Shown here piece by piece: positions 16,496 through 25,456 of a stretch of DNA of 64,000 nucleotides (positions are counted from its first letter, which is position 1; each line of letters begins with the position of its first letter). Source of the DNA: CAZCPB01 sp044223975 (GTDB lineage: Bacteria > Planctomycetota > Phycisphaerae > Phycisphaerales > UBA1924); assembly GCA_044223975.1 (NCBI GenBank), contig JBGALI010000003.1:1-64000 (forward strand), read 5' to 3'. Under the pieces are notes generated by a model. It made no database searches, was not told the DNA's origin, and worked only from the letters and a program-made list of their open reading frames with translations. The position numbers were made by a program, and so were the translations under genes.

Positions 16496-18469
16496 ATGAC
16501 CGAGCAGCGCGTGATCGTGGTGGGCGGCGGCCTGGCGGGCCTCGCCGCGTGCGTGCGCCTCGCCGAGAGCGGCGTCAACGTCGATCTCTTCTCCCTCGTC
16601 CCCGTCAAGCGCTCGCACAGCGTCTGCGCCCAGGGCGGCATCAACGCCTGCAACGACGTCGCCCGCCAGCAGGGCTACAGCGAGTACGAGCACTTCGACG
16701 AAACGATCTACGGCGGTGACTTCCTCGCCGACCAGCACCCCGTCCTCGAGATGGCCAACTGGGCCCCGCGCATCATCGACCTCCTCGATCGCATGGGCGT
16801 GCCCTTCAACCGCACCGCCGAGGGCTTCCGCGACCTGCGCCTCTTTGGCGGCTCGCTCTTCAAGCGCACCCACTTCGCCGGCGCCACCACCGGCCAGCAG
16901 CTCCTCTACGCCCTCGACGAGCAGACCCGCCGCTACGAGGCCGAGGGCAAGGTCACCAAGTTGGAGTTCTGGGAGTTCCTCGCCCCCGTCATCGAGGAGG
17001 GACGCTGCGTCGGCATCGTCGCCCAGGACCTCCGCACCATGCAGATCCGCGCCTTCCGCGCCGCGGCCGTCATCATGGCCACCGGCGGCTGCGGGCTCGT
17101 CTACGGCAAGAGCACCAACTCGATCATGTGCAACGGCGCCGCCGCGGCACGCTGCTACCGCGCCGGCGCCTGGTACGCCAACGCCGAGATGATCCAGGTC
17201 CACCCCACCGCCATCCCCGGCGCCGACAAGCTCCGCCTGATGAGCGAGAGCGCCCGCGGCGAGGGCGGACGCGTCTGGGTGCCACGCAAGGCCGGCGACC
17301 CCCGCCGCCCCAAGGACATCCCCGAGAGCGAGCGGTTCTACTTCCTCGAAGAGAAGTACCCCAAGTACGGCAACATCGTGCCCCGCGACATCGCGACCCG
17401 CGAGATCTTCGACATCTGCGTCAACCAGGGCATGGGCGTGGGCGGAGAGAATTCCGTCTATCTCGACCTCACCCACAAGGACCCCGAGTACCTCACCAAG
17501 AAGCTCGGCGGCATCCTCGAGATCTACGAAAAATTCGTCGGCGTCGACCCGCGTCACGAGCCCATGAAGATCTTCCCCGCCGTGCACTACTCGATGGGCG
17601 GCCTGTGGACACAATTCACGCCCGGCAGCTACAACCCGGCGACGCCGCTCCCCGGTCACAAGTCCGGCGCCCGCCCCCCCATCGGCGCCGACGTCGGCCA
17701 GGGCATGCAGCCCGGCGCCATCAACAACGCCCTCACCAACATCGCCGGCCTCTACGCCTTCGGCGAGGTGAACTACGCCTACCACGGCGCCAACCGCCTC
17801 GGCGCCAACGCCCTGCTCTCCTGCATCTTCGACGGCCTGTTCTGCGGCGTCTCGGTCGCCAACTACCTCCGCGACGGTGAGCCCTCCAAGCGCCCGGCCG
17901 ATTCGATCTCCCCCGCGGCATACGACCGCGTGGTCGAGCACGAGGCTTCGCGTCAGAAGACACTTCTCGATACGGTCGGGCGCGGCTCGACTGATGCAAA
18001 GACCAACCCCTACCTCATCCACAAGGAACTCGGCAACGAGATGACCGCCGCGTGCACGGTCGTGAAGAGCGCCCCACGCCTCGAGCAGTGCATGGCAAAG
18101 ATCGGCGAACTCCGCGAGCGTTTCGCGTCGGTGCGCCTCGGCGACAGCGCCGTGTGGACCAACCAGACGCTCAGCTACACCCGCGCCGTCGGCGACATGC
18201 TCATCCTCGCCGAAGCGATCGCGCTGGGCGGGATCCTCAGGAAAGAAAGCCGCGGCGCCCACTACCGCACCGACTTCCCCGAGCGCGACGACGCTCGGTT
18301 CATGAAGACCTCCGTGGCGAAGTTCGACGCGGCCAAGGGGACGACGTCGATGGAGTTCGTGCCCATCGACGCCAGCCTGGTTCAGGCCCGGGCCCGAACC
18401 TACGGAAAGAAAGAAGACACCGGCACGGCCAAAAAGGACACCCCGCGGCCCACCGTCGCCACGACCTGA
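16496..18469 (+). CDS. sdhA: Succinate dehydrogenase flavoprotein subunit
   Basis: The 657-residue catalytic subunit that oxidises succinate to fumarate in the TCA cycle. The FAD dinucleotide fold GGGLAGLAA begins at residue 10. His41 in SHSVCAQGGINA is the expected site of covalent FAD attachment. The active-site HPTAIPG and R-rich ARGEGGRVWV segments and a C-terminal helical domain follow. Start at 16496, 38 bases after sdhC. A 1126-codon open frame on the opposite strand is only a shadow of its high third-position GC. Confidence 0.95.
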   Translation: MTEQRVIVVGGGLAGLAACVRLAESGVNVDLFSLVPVKRSHSVCAQGGINACNDVARQQGYSEYEHFDETIYGGDFLADQHPVLEMANWAPRIIDLLDRMGVPFNRTAEGFRDLRLFGGSLFKRTHFAGATTGQQLLYALDEQTRRYEAEGKVTKLEFWEFLAPVIEEGRCVGIVAQDLRTMQIRAFRAAAVIMATGGCGLVYGKSTNSIMCNGAAAARCYRAGAWYANAEMIQVHPTAIPGADKLRLMSESARGEGGRVWVPRKAGDPRRPKDIPESERFYFLEEKYPKYGNIVPRDIATREIFDICVNQGMGVGGENSVYLDLTHKDPEYLTKKLGGILEIYEKFVGVDPRHEPMKIFPAVHYSMGGLWTQFTPGSYNPATPLPGHKSGARPPIGADVGQGMQPGAINNALTNIAGLYAFGEVNYAYHGANRLGANALLSCIFDGLFCGVSVANYLRDGEPSKRPADSISPAAYDRVVEHEASRQKTLLDTVGRGSTDAKTNPYLIHKELGNEMTAACTVVKSAPRLEQCMAKIGELRERFASVRLGDSAVWTNQTLSYTRAVGDMLILAEAIALGGILRKESRGAHYRTDFPERDDARFMKTSVAKFDAAKGTTSMEFVPIDASLVQARARTYGKKEDTGTAKKDTPRPTVATT

Positions 18470-18508
18470 TCGCGCCGCACCGCCGCGCCGAAATCGCTGA
18501 AGGAACGC

Positions 18509-19339
18509 ATGACCACCCCCGCCCCCCGCCTCGCCAGTCCCAGGACCCCCGCCGCGCCGGGCCGCTCCATCCGCCTCCGCATCAAGCGCTGCGATGGCCC
18601 CGGTAAGCCCTCGCGGTGGGAGACGTTCTCCGTCAAGGTCGAGCATGGCAGCAACATCATCTCCTGCCTCCAGCAGATCGCCGCCAACCCCGTGACCGCC
18701 GACGGCGCCCCCACCACGCCCGTGGTCTGGGATTCCGGATGCCTCGAAGAGGTCTGCGGCGCCTGCACGATGGTCATCAACGGGCGCGTCCGCCAGAGTT
18801 GCTCCTGCCTCGTCGACGCGTACGCCCCCAACGAGGGCGACGAGATCACGCTCGAGCCCATGAGCAAGTTCCCGGTCGTGCGCGACCTCTGGGTCGACCG
18901 CTCGCGGATGTTCCACAACCTCAAGCGCGCCAAGGCATGGGTCCCCATCGACGGCACCTACTCGCTGGGCGCCGGCCCGCGCGAGACGGCCGAGCAGCAG
19001 GCCGTCCGCTACGTGCTCTCTGAGTGCATGACCTGCGGCTGCTGCCTCGAGGCCTGCCCGCAGTTCACCATCGAGCCCGATCAGGAGAAATGGGACACCG
19101 CGTTCGTCGGCGCCCAGGTCATCGGCCAGGTCGATCTCTTCAACATGCACCCCACCGGCAAGGGTCTCAAGGCCGACCGGCTCGACACGCTCATGGGCCC
19201 CGGCGGCGTGAACGACTGCGGCAACGCCCAGAACTGCGTGCAGGTGTGCCCCAAGCACATCCCCCTGACCGACTCGATCGGCGCCGTCGGACGCCAGCTC
19301 ACCGTCCACGCGATCGCCAGCTGGTTTTCCAACCGCTGA
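18509..19339 (+). CDS. sdhB: Succinate dehydrogenase iron-sulfur subunit
   Basis: A 276-residue electron-transfer subunit. The [2Fe-2S] ligands are Cys78, Cys83, Cys86 and Cys98. The C-terminal ferredoxin domain has CMTCGCCLEAC from Cys173 and CGNAQNCVQVC from Cys237, for the [4Fe-4S] and [3Fe-4S] clusters. AAGGA precedes the ATG, 39 bases after sdhA. With sdhC and sdhA it forms a complete three-gene type B complex, as in Bacteroidetes and Deltaproteobacteria. Confidence 0.95.
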   Translation: MTTPAPRLASPRTPAAPGRSIRLRIKRCDGPGKPSRWETFSVKVEHGSNIISCLQQIAANPVTADGAPTTPVVWDSGCLEEVCGACTMVINGRVRQSCSCLVDAYAPNEGDEITLEPMSKFPVVRDLWVDRSRMFHNLKRAKAWVPIDGTYSLGAGPRETAEQQAVRYVLSECMTCGCCLEACPQFTIEPDQEKWDTAFVGAQVIGQVDLFNMHPTGKGLKADRLDTLMGPGGVNDCGNAQNCVQVCPKHIPLTDSIGAVGRQLTVHAIASWFSNR

Positions 19340-19496
19340 TCGCGCCCGCGCTGTCAAGGCGAATCCTCGTTTTCGGTCCACGCTTCCGCCGTGCGAGTCG
19401 TCGCATCGTGCACGCGCCGCGTGACCGTGCCGCCCGCGCATCCTTCCGACCTTCGAGCCGCAGCCGGACCCGGCGGCGGTCGATCCATGGGTCCTC

Positions 19497-20963
19497 ATGA
19501 GCCAGACGAATCTCCTCTCGTCGGGCCGGGAGTTCTCGGTCCAGCCCCTGATGCGTGCCCTCACGCCGTTCCTCGTCCTGCCCGGCGCCAGCGCCCTGGT
19601 CGGGATGTCGTACGTGCTCGGGGCCCAGTGGCTGGCCAACCCGGCCATGGGTATTCCCGCGGGCGCCTGGCTCGTGATCCTCGCTACCGCCGGCTCCAAG
19701 CTGGTGGTCGACGAGCGCGCCCGCGCCCAGCCGGTCGACGAAGCGCCGCCGGCGCCCACCACCCGCGCCAAGTGGCCCGAGGGCTCCGTGGTCGGCACCA
19801 TGCTCGACGTCTCGGGGCGCCTCGCGGGCACCACCGTCCGCGTGGTCGACCGCGCCCTGCGCACCAACTTCCAGGATCACCTCTCCGCCGCCCACGACAC
19901 GGTCGCGTGGCCCACGCGCCCGCTCCGCATCGGCCTGCGCGCCGGCGCCGAACTCGTCCGCACCCTCCCCGAGATCTCGGGCACCTGCCCCGTGGAGTGG
20001 TTCACCCTCTCGGGCTCGACCGACGCCGCCACCGCCTGCCGCCGCCACCTGCTCGACGCCGTGGTCTGGAGCAGCGCCGACGAGGCCGAGATCCTCACCA
20101 GCGTCTCCCCAGGCGCCGAAGCGTCGTGGTACGACTGGGCCGCCCAGCGCCCCCTCTCCTACGCCTCCGTCTTCCCCCACGCCCTCGACCCTGAGCGTGT
20201 CACCCTCGCCGGCGATGCTGGTCCGCTCCAGGCCGGCCCGCGCGTCGCACGCGCCTTGGTCGAGGCCGCCGCGGCACTCTCGCGCCGGCCCGAGCGCCTC
20301 GACCTGGGCGACCGGCTGCGAGGCCGCCGCCCCGACCAGGACATCGCCGCACGCGACGGCGTCTCCCCCGCCGACGAGCCCGCCCGCCTGGGCGACGGCG
20401 CCCTCGACGCGCTCGCCGAGGCTGTGGCCAAGGACGTCGACCCCGCCCGCGCCACGCACCTCGAACGCGTCGCCGCGCGAGTCACAACCGCCCACCTGGC
20501 CACGCGCGAGATGGACGACGCCCGCCGCCTCCGCCTCATGGAGCACGCCGCAGAGATCGTCGCCGGAGAGCCCGAGGTTCTTCTGCGCCTCGCCGCGGCG
20601 CGCTTCGGCGCCCTCCGGGACGGGGCCGCGTTTGAGGCCCTCGCTCGCGCCGACTACGCTCTCCGCGAGAGCGCGGCGGTGGCCGTCCCCGACCCTTTCG
20701 AGTTCATTCAGAGCGAATTGACCATGGGGTGCGGCGGCGCCCTCTCCGTCGGGCGCGTCGCCGCCGGCATCTGCCTGCTCTGCGCCCACACGCCCCGCGA
20801 GCGGCTCCGCTATCTCCGCGATGATCTCATGGACGACATGCGCTACAGCGGCTGGCTCGTCGGCGCCGACCCCGACCGCCGCCTGCTCATGGACGTGTTC
20901 TGCGTGCTCGAACGATCCGCAGGCCCCCGCGTGGTCGACATGGCGGGCGCCCGCGCCGCATGA
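19497..20963 (+). CDS. Hypothetical membrane-anchored protein
   Basis: A 488-residue protein I do not recognise. Residues 18-65 contain two likely membrane helices (TPFLVLPGASALVGMSYVLG and NPAMGIPAGAWLVILATAG), and the remaining ~400 residues are probably cytoplasmic. The soluble part is helical and rich in Ala, Arg, Asp and Glu, with a better ordered C-terminal region (about 395-470: EFIQSELTMG..GRVAAGICLLC..). Third-position GC is consistent with a real gene. It follows sdhB by 157 bases with no clear ribosome-binding site, so co-transcription is possible but unproven. Confidence 0.6.
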   Translation: MSQTNLLSSGREFSVQPLMRALTPFLVLPGASALVGMSYVLGAQWLANPAMGIPAGAWLVILATAGSKLVVDERARAQPVDEAPPAPTTRAKWPEGSVVGTMLDVSGRLAGTTVRVVDRALRTNFQDHLSAAHDTVAWPTRPLRIGLRAGAELVRTLPEISGTCPVEWFTLSGSTDAATACRRHLLDAVVWSSADEAEILTSVSPGAEASWYDWAAQRPLSYASVFPHALDPERVTLAGDAGPLQAGPRVARALVEAAAALSRRPERLDLGDRLRGRRPDQDIAARDGVSPADEPARLGDGALDALAEAVAKDVDPARATHLERVAARVTTAHLATREMDDARRLRLMEHAAEIVAGEPEVLLRLAAARFGALRDGAAFEALARADYALRESAAVAVPDPFEFIQSELTMGCGGALSVGRVAAGICLLCAHTPRERLRYLRDDLMDDMRYSGWLVGADPDRRLLMDVFCVLERSAGPRVVDMAGARAA

Positions 20964-20978
20964 GAGCGCCCCCGCCCG

Positions 20979-21644
20979 TCACGTGGCCCCGGCGCTCACG
21001 CGCTCGAACTTCGCGTCGTCCATCCACACCGTGCCGGCGCCGGTGAAGACCAGCCCGAAGCACATCCCGCGCGCCGCGGGCGGCACGTCGAACACGACCT
21101 CGTAGCGCGTCCACCCGGTGGTCCCGCGGATGGGGCGCGACTCCATGTTGTCGAACGACAGCGGCCGCAGGGCGTCCCCGTCCACACGCACGTACAGCCC
21201 GCAGAACCCGTCCGTCACGCCCTCGGTCCGCACCCACGCCGAGAACCGGAGCTTCGCGCCGTGAAAAGGCGCCGCGTCGGCACACTGGGTGATCGCGCCG
21301 AAGTTGTTCGGCGGGGGCACGTCGTCGCGCACCCGCCGCAGCCGCGCCGCGAAGGCCCCCGAACGCGGGGCCTGCGTCTCCAGCGCGTACTCGTACCCCG
21401 CCCCGCCGCCCTTCCACGCCACGGTGATCTCGTACTCGTCGCCCTCGTTCTCTTCCCCGGCCTCGAAATCAAGGTTGCCGAAGAATCCGGCGTACGCGGG
21501 GATCGGGCCGCGCTCCTTCTGTGCCTCTTCCTTCAACCGCTCGAGCTGGCTGTCGGAATCGCCGCCCGCGCACGCGCCGATCAGCGTCGCCCCGAGCGCC
21601 AGAATGCCAGCCGCGCACGCACGCCACACGCTCGCAAGCTTCAT
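20979..21644 (-). CDS. Lipoprotein with a CBM-like beta-sandwich domain
   Basis: A 221-residue lipoprotein (lipobox LIGAC near residue 25). A short charged helix is followed by a domain of about 165 residues (NLDFEAG...ALETQAPRSGAFAARL...LRFSAWVRTEGV...GWTRYEVVFDVP..MCFGLVFTGAGTVWMDD). This resembles carbohydrate-binding-module-like jelly rolls, which recur at the ends of secreted glycosidases. It probably sits at the cell envelope and may bind sugar; no enzyme motif is seen. It is convergent with the upstream hypothetical gene, 15 bases apart. Confidence 0.65.
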   Translation of the reverse strand: MKLASVWRACAAGILALGATLIGACAGGDSDSQLERLKEEAQKERGPIPAYAGFFGNLDFEAGEENEGDEYEITVAWKGGGAGYEYALETQAPRSGAFAARLRRVRDDVPPPNNFGAITQCADAAPFHGAKLRFSAWVRTEGVTDGFCGLYVRVDGDALRPLSFDNMESRPIRGTTGWTRYEVVFDVPPAARGMCFGLVFTGAGTVWMDDAKFERVSAGAT

Positions 21645-21692
21645 CGGTTCGCTCCGTCACGGCCGCCGGAACACGACGCGCCGGCACGCGCC

Positions 21693-23039
21693 TCACTCCA
21701 GCGGGTTCATGAACAGACCCGTCGCCAGCTTCGGATAGAAGAACGTCGACTTCTGCGGCATGAGCTCGCCCGCGCGGCTGACCGCCCGCACCGCCTCCAG
21801 CGGCGTCGGACGCACGATCACCGCCACCTGCGCGAACCCCTTCCCACCACCCGCGCCCGTCTCAAGCCCCTTGCCGATCTCCACCACTTCGTCCACCGAG
21901 TGCGGGAACGCCCACTTCACGCTCTCGCCGCCGTTGAGCTTCGGCTGGCAGATCTGCTCCACGATCAGGTGCTGGATGATGGCGACGTCGAGCGCCCGCC
22001 ACTCCTTGGGCTTGTCCGCGAAGCGCGATGCCAGCGGGTCGCCACCCTTCACCGTCGCCACCGCGCACGCCCCGGTCGCAAAGTCGTACAGCCCCAGCAC
22101 ATTTGCCCCGGGCTTCAGCGACGCCGCCGTCTTCATCGCGCCCTCGAGGCCCGCGATGTTCTTCGGCGCCGGCGTGATCTCCAGCACGTCCGCCGCGGCC
22201 TTCGAGAACGCGTCGAACGTGTACCCCTTCATCCCGCCCAGCACGCGGTGCGTCGGCCCGATCACCAGCCCCGGGTCCGACATGCCCACCAGCACCATCA
22301 TGCACCGCCGCGCCGGGTGATCCGCCGCGACCTTTCCCTGCGATTCCAGGTGCTTCACATAGTTGAGCGCCGTGTTGTACCGGTGATGCCCGTCGGCGAT
22401 GAACACGTCCTGGCCCGCCAGCGCTTTCTGGTACGCCGTGACCGCGCCCGGATCGTCCACCGTCCACACCTCGTGCAGCACGTCGTCGAGCATCTTCCCG
22501 GTCATGTCCGCCGGGCGTCCCGACACCACCTTCTGGAGCAGCGCCACCGCCTCGCCCTTCTCGTCGGCGTGCAGCCCGAAGATCGGAGAGAACTGGGCCC
22601 TGGCCGCCTTCATCAGCGCCAGGCGGTCCTCCTTCGGACCCGAGAACGTCTCCTCGTGCGGCAGGATCCCGCCCCCGGTCCGCGCGCCGAACGGCTGCAC
22701 ATCGACCGTGCACGCCATGCCCAGCCGCTGGTGCCTCTTGCCCCCGAACACGAAATTCTGCCGGTACGCGAACATCGCCGGCGTGTTCCGCCGCGTCAGC
22801 ACACCCTTGCTCAGCCACTCCTGGTACTTCGCCGCGGCAGCCACGTACGTCTCCGCCGGTCCGAGCTCCTTTGGCGGCACGTGCGGCAGGTCGATCGCGA
22901 CCACGTTGGCGTGATCCCCCGCGAGCAGCTTGGCCTTGGCCTTGGCGTCGAGCACGTCGTACGGCGGCGCGATGTGCTGGCTCACGTCCCCGTGCCCGTT
23001 CCTGAAGCGCACGGCGTTGAATGGAAATACTGATGGCAT
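21693..23039 (-). CDS. DUF1015 family protein
   Basis: A 448-residue cytoplasmic protein of the DUF1015 family, large conserved proteins of unknown role. The N-terminus PFNAVRFRNG...IAPPYDVLD, the GGILPHEETFSGPKEDRLALM segment and FIADGHHRYNTAL are family hallmarks. AAGGAG at seven bases supports the ATG, and TAGACT about 33 bases upstream is a plausible -10. It is transcribed divergently from purQ. Confidence 0.88.
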   Translation of the reverse strand: MPSVFPFNAVRFRNGHGDVSQHIAPPYDVLDAKAKAKLLAGDHANVVAIDLPHVPPKELGPAETYVAAAAKYQEWLSKGVLTRRNTPAMFAYRQNFVFGGKRHQRLGMACTVDVQPFGARTGGGILPHEETFSGPKEDRLALMKAARAQFSPIFGLHADEKGEAVALLQKVVSGRPADMTGKMLDDVLHEVWTVDDPGAVTAYQKALAGQDVFIADGHHRYNTALNYVKHLESQGKVAADHPARRCMMVLVGMSDPGLVIGPTHRVLGGMKGYTFDAFSKAAADVLEITPAPKNIAGLEGAMKTAASLKPGANVLGLYDFATGACAVATVKGGDPLASRFADKPKEWRALDVAIIQHLIVEQICQPKLNGGESVKWAFPHSVDEVVEIGKGLETGAGGGKGFAQVAVIVRPTPLEAVRAVSRAGELMPQKSTFFYPKLATGLFMNPLE

Positions 23040-23189
23040 AGTCGGGCTCCTTCGTGCGTGGGAAGCAGTCTAGCCGACAGGATCGTCCGTTTCGCAGCCC
23101 CGAAGTCCTCATCGGGCCGATCCGCCGCTCTCGATTCCCCGTGATCTCGCCGCGTCCTCCCGCCACCACCCGCCCTCGCCTCCGCGCAC

Positions 23190-23195
23190 TACGCT
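23190..23195 (+). promoter_or_regulatory. -10 element of leaderless purQ
   Basis: TACGCT ends six bases before the purQ ATG; no ribosome-binding site is visible. Confidence 0.45.
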
Positions 23196-23201
23196 TTGAG
23201 C

Positions 23202-24026
23202 ATGGCACGGGCTCTCATTCTGCGCACCGCCGGGACCAACTGCGACGCCGAGATGGTCCGCGCTTTCGCCCTTGCGGGCGCCGCGCCCGAACTCGTCCAC
23301 GTCGACCGTCTCATCGCCGAGCCCCAGCGCCTCGATGCCTTCGACCTCATCGGCTTCCCCGGCGGCTTCAGCTACGGCGACGACATCGCCTCCGGGCGCA
23401 TCCTCGCCATGAAGCTCCGCGAGCGCCTCTACCCCGCGCTCCGCGCCGCCGCCCAGCGCGGCACGCTCATGATCGGCGCCTGCAACGGCTTCCAGGTTCT
23501 CGTTCAGGTCGGCCTCCTCCCCGGTCCGCGCGCCGGGCAGCCCTGGCCCGATGACCGCGCCCCCGAGCAGTCCCTGTCCCTGAGCGACAACATCGGCGCC
23601 CGCTTCGTCGACCGCTGGGTCGGCGTCGAGCCCGTCCGCGACTCGGTCTGCATCTGGACCCAGGGACTCGCGGACTATCTCGCCGATCGCCCCGCCGACC
23701 GGCGCGACGCGATGCAGCTCCCCGTGGCCCACGGCGAAGGCCGCCTCGTCGCCCGCTCGGCCGAGGTGCTCCGCGACCTTGCCGCCGGCCGACAGATCGC
23801 GCTCCGCTACACCGACAACTACAACGGCTCGCAGGACGCCATCGCCGGCGTCTGCGACCCCTCCGGCCGCATCTTCGGCCTCATGCCCCACCCCGAGCGC
23901 TACCTCGAATGGACGCGCCACCCCTACTGGACCCGCCTCGCCCCCGCGCTCCGCAAGGAAGAGACGCCCGGGCTCATGGTCTTCCGGAACGCCGTCGAAG
24001 CCGCCCGCGCCGCGCCCGTCGCGTGA
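23202..24026 (+). CDS. purQ: Phosphoribosylformylglycinamidine synthase subunit I (glutaminase)
   Basis: Glutamine amidotransferase subunit that supplies ammonia to PurL in the fourth step of purine synthesis. The class I triad is visible: nucleophile Cys94 in GACNGFQ, and His230 and Glu232 in PHPER. At 274 residues it matches the longer PurQ form (about 260) rather than the 225-residue Bacillus type. The ATG at 23202 follows TACGCT and a 6-base spacer. An in-frame TTG two codons upstream is less likely. No purL or purS adjoins. Confidence 0.9.
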   Translation: MARALILRTAGTNCDAEMVRAFALAGAAPELVHVDRLIAEPQRLDAFDLIGFPGGFSYGDDIASGRILAMKLRERLYPALRAAAQRGTLMIGACNGFQVLVQVGLLPGPRAGQPWPDDRAPEQSLSLSDNIGARFVDRWVGVEPVRDSVCIWTQGLADYLADRPADRRDAMQLPVAHGEGRLVARSAEVLRDLAAGRQIALRYTDNYNGSQDAIAGVCDPSGRIFGLMPHPERYLEWTRHPYWTRLAPALRKEETPGLMVFRNAVEAARAAPVA

Positions 24027-24059
24027 CCCCACCCCGCAACCTTTCTGCCGCGCATCGGT

Positions 24060-24065
24060 CATAAT
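24060..24065 (+). promoter_or_regulatory. -10 element of leaderless zinc-ribbon gene
   Basis: CATAAT followed by six bases and then ATG at 24072; no ribosome-binding site. Confidence 0.45.
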
Positions 24066-24071
24066 GCACCG

Positions 24072-25361
24072 ATGCCCGCCCCCGCGCGCCCAACGCCGCC
24101 GCGCAGAACCCCTCAGGTCCCGGGCGATCTCATCGCCGACGGAGTCGCCTGCGCCAAGTGCGGTTACGCCCTGAAGGGCCTGCGCGTCGGCGGCTCGTGC
24201 CCCGAATGCGGCACGCCGATCCCCCAACCCCCGCCCTCAACTCGCCCGACCCGTGCGCCCGAAGCCGCGGCTCCTCGCCCCAAATCCAAAAAGCCCACCC
24301 TCGGCGACTTCCTCCCCGACGACTTCACCTGCGGCCACTGCAAGTACAGCCTCAAGGGCCTCCGCTCGGGCGGCCGCTGCCCCGAGTGCGGCACGCCCAT
24401 CGCTTACCGCGCCCGCCGCCACCGCCTTGAAGACAACCTCACCGACGCCTTCCCCCACTACCTCAAGACCCTCGCGATCGGCTGCTGGCTCATGTTCGCC
24501 GGCGCACTGCTCACCGGCTGCTTGCTCATGGTCGTGCGCGCCGTGCGCGAGCCCGCTCTCGGTGCCGCGGCAGGCATCACCGGCGTTTTCTGGTGGCTCG
24601 GCGTCTGGATCGTCACCCGCCCGCGCGAAACCTCCGCAGTGCCGCGAACCGAACTCGAGAACGAATGGCTCCGCTGCCGCTGGGCCGCACGGCTCACGCA
24701 GATCGGCTGGTCCGTCGCAGGCCTGGGCGCCTGCGGCACCATCCTTTCATCCCGCGCCGCCATGGCCGCGGCAGCCATGGCCGTGCTCCCCTACACCCCC
24801 ACCGCCACCGTGCGGGCCTTCGAGTCGATCACGTACCTCGGCCACTTCGCCGGCCTCGTCGGGCTCGTCCCGCTCTGCATCGTCGTCGCCAACCTCGCCG
24901 ACTGGGCCGGCCACTCCGCGCTCGGCGACCGCTTCCGATACTCCGCGTACCTCGTCACCTTCGGCACCATCGCGGCGGCGCTCACGCTGCCCGTCGTGAT
25001 GGCCAGGAAGACCGCCCTTTTCGGCCCCGCCGCATTCACCGCCTTCACCATCGCGGGCTTCGGTTGGCTTTCCTTCGCGGTCGGCATGCTCCTGCTTCTC
25101 TTCGCACTCGCGCGCCTGGCGGGCATGAGCCTCTGGGCTATCCACAACGCCGAAACCCGCGCCGAATCCGACCGCCGCATCGCGATTCGCCAGCACGAGT
25201 TCGCTGAAGAACTCGCCGCACGCTCCGCCAAGGCCGGGGCCACGCCCGCGCCCCCGCCCGTCAACCCCGTGCAGGGCCACGGCACGCGCGCCAAGCCCGG
25301 TCACGATGACCGCCCCATTTACGCGCTGGAGCCCGAAGAGCCCGAGCCGGACCCGCGATGA
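24072..25361 (+). CDS. Double zinc-ribbon multi-pass membrane protein
   Basis: A 429-residue protein with two near-identical N-terminal zinc ribbons (Cys27/30/43/46 and Cys87/90/103/106, each C..C...LKGLR.GG.CPECGTPI), then about six membrane helices (about 145-365) and an acidic Pro-rich tail. Such CPECGT ribbons in front of membrane domains are frequent in Planctomycetota, but the function is unknown. The ribbons probably bind zinc in the cytoplasm. The duplication is internal: only one ribbon is present in the paralogous protein encoded just downstream. Confidence 0.75.
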   Translation: MPAPARPTPPRRTPQVPGDLIADGVACAKCGYALKGLRVGGSCPECGTPIPQPPPSTRPTRAPEAAAPRPKSKKPTLGDFLPDDFTCGHCKYSLKGLRSGGRCPECGTPIAYRARRHRLEDNLTDAFPHYLKTLAIGCWLMFAGALLTGCLLMVVRAVREPALGAAAGITGVFWWLGVWIVTRPRETSAVPRTELENEWLRCRWAARLTQIGWSVAGLGACGTILSSRAAMAAAAMAVLPYTPTATVRAFESITYLGHFAGLVGLVPLCIVVANLADWAGHSALGDRFRYSAYLVTFGTIAAALTLPVVMARKTALFGPAAFTAFTIAGFGWLSFAVGMLLLLFALARLAGMSLWAIHNAETRAESDRRIAIRQHEFAEELAARSAKAGATPAPPPVNPVQGHGTRAKPGHDDRPIYALEPEEPEPDPR

Positions 25362-25377
25362 TCCACCGCGCCCTGAT

Positions 25378-25401
25378 CCCCCTCCGCCCTTGCGGAGGGG
25401 G
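25378..25401. repeat. Perfect hairpin, CCCCCTCCGC stem
   Basis: CCCCCTCCGC (25378-25387), 4-base loop, GCGGAGGGGG (25392-25401), between the two zinc-ribbon genes. There is no T-tract, so it is not a classical terminator. A related CCCCCCTCC/GGAGGGGGG hairpin lies at the 3' end of mnmA. Confidence 0.7.
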
Positions 25402-25444
25402 CGGCCGAGTCCGCGAAGCCGGGGAGGTCTTCCTGAACTTTGTT

Positions 25445-25450
25445 TACACT
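25445..25450 (+). promoter_or_regulatory. -10 element of leaderless second zinc-ribbon gene
   Basis: TACACT followed by six bases and then GTG at 25457; no ribosome-binding site. Confidence 0.5.
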
Positions 25451-25456
25451 TCGCGC

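Noticed and set aside
16487..19867. 1126-codon open frame on the minus strand opposite sdhA and sdhB
   Set aside because: It is antisense to two certain genes. At this GC content the complementary frame of a high-GC3 gene rarely meets stop codons, and the translation is low-complexity Gly/Ala/Val/Glu with no domain.
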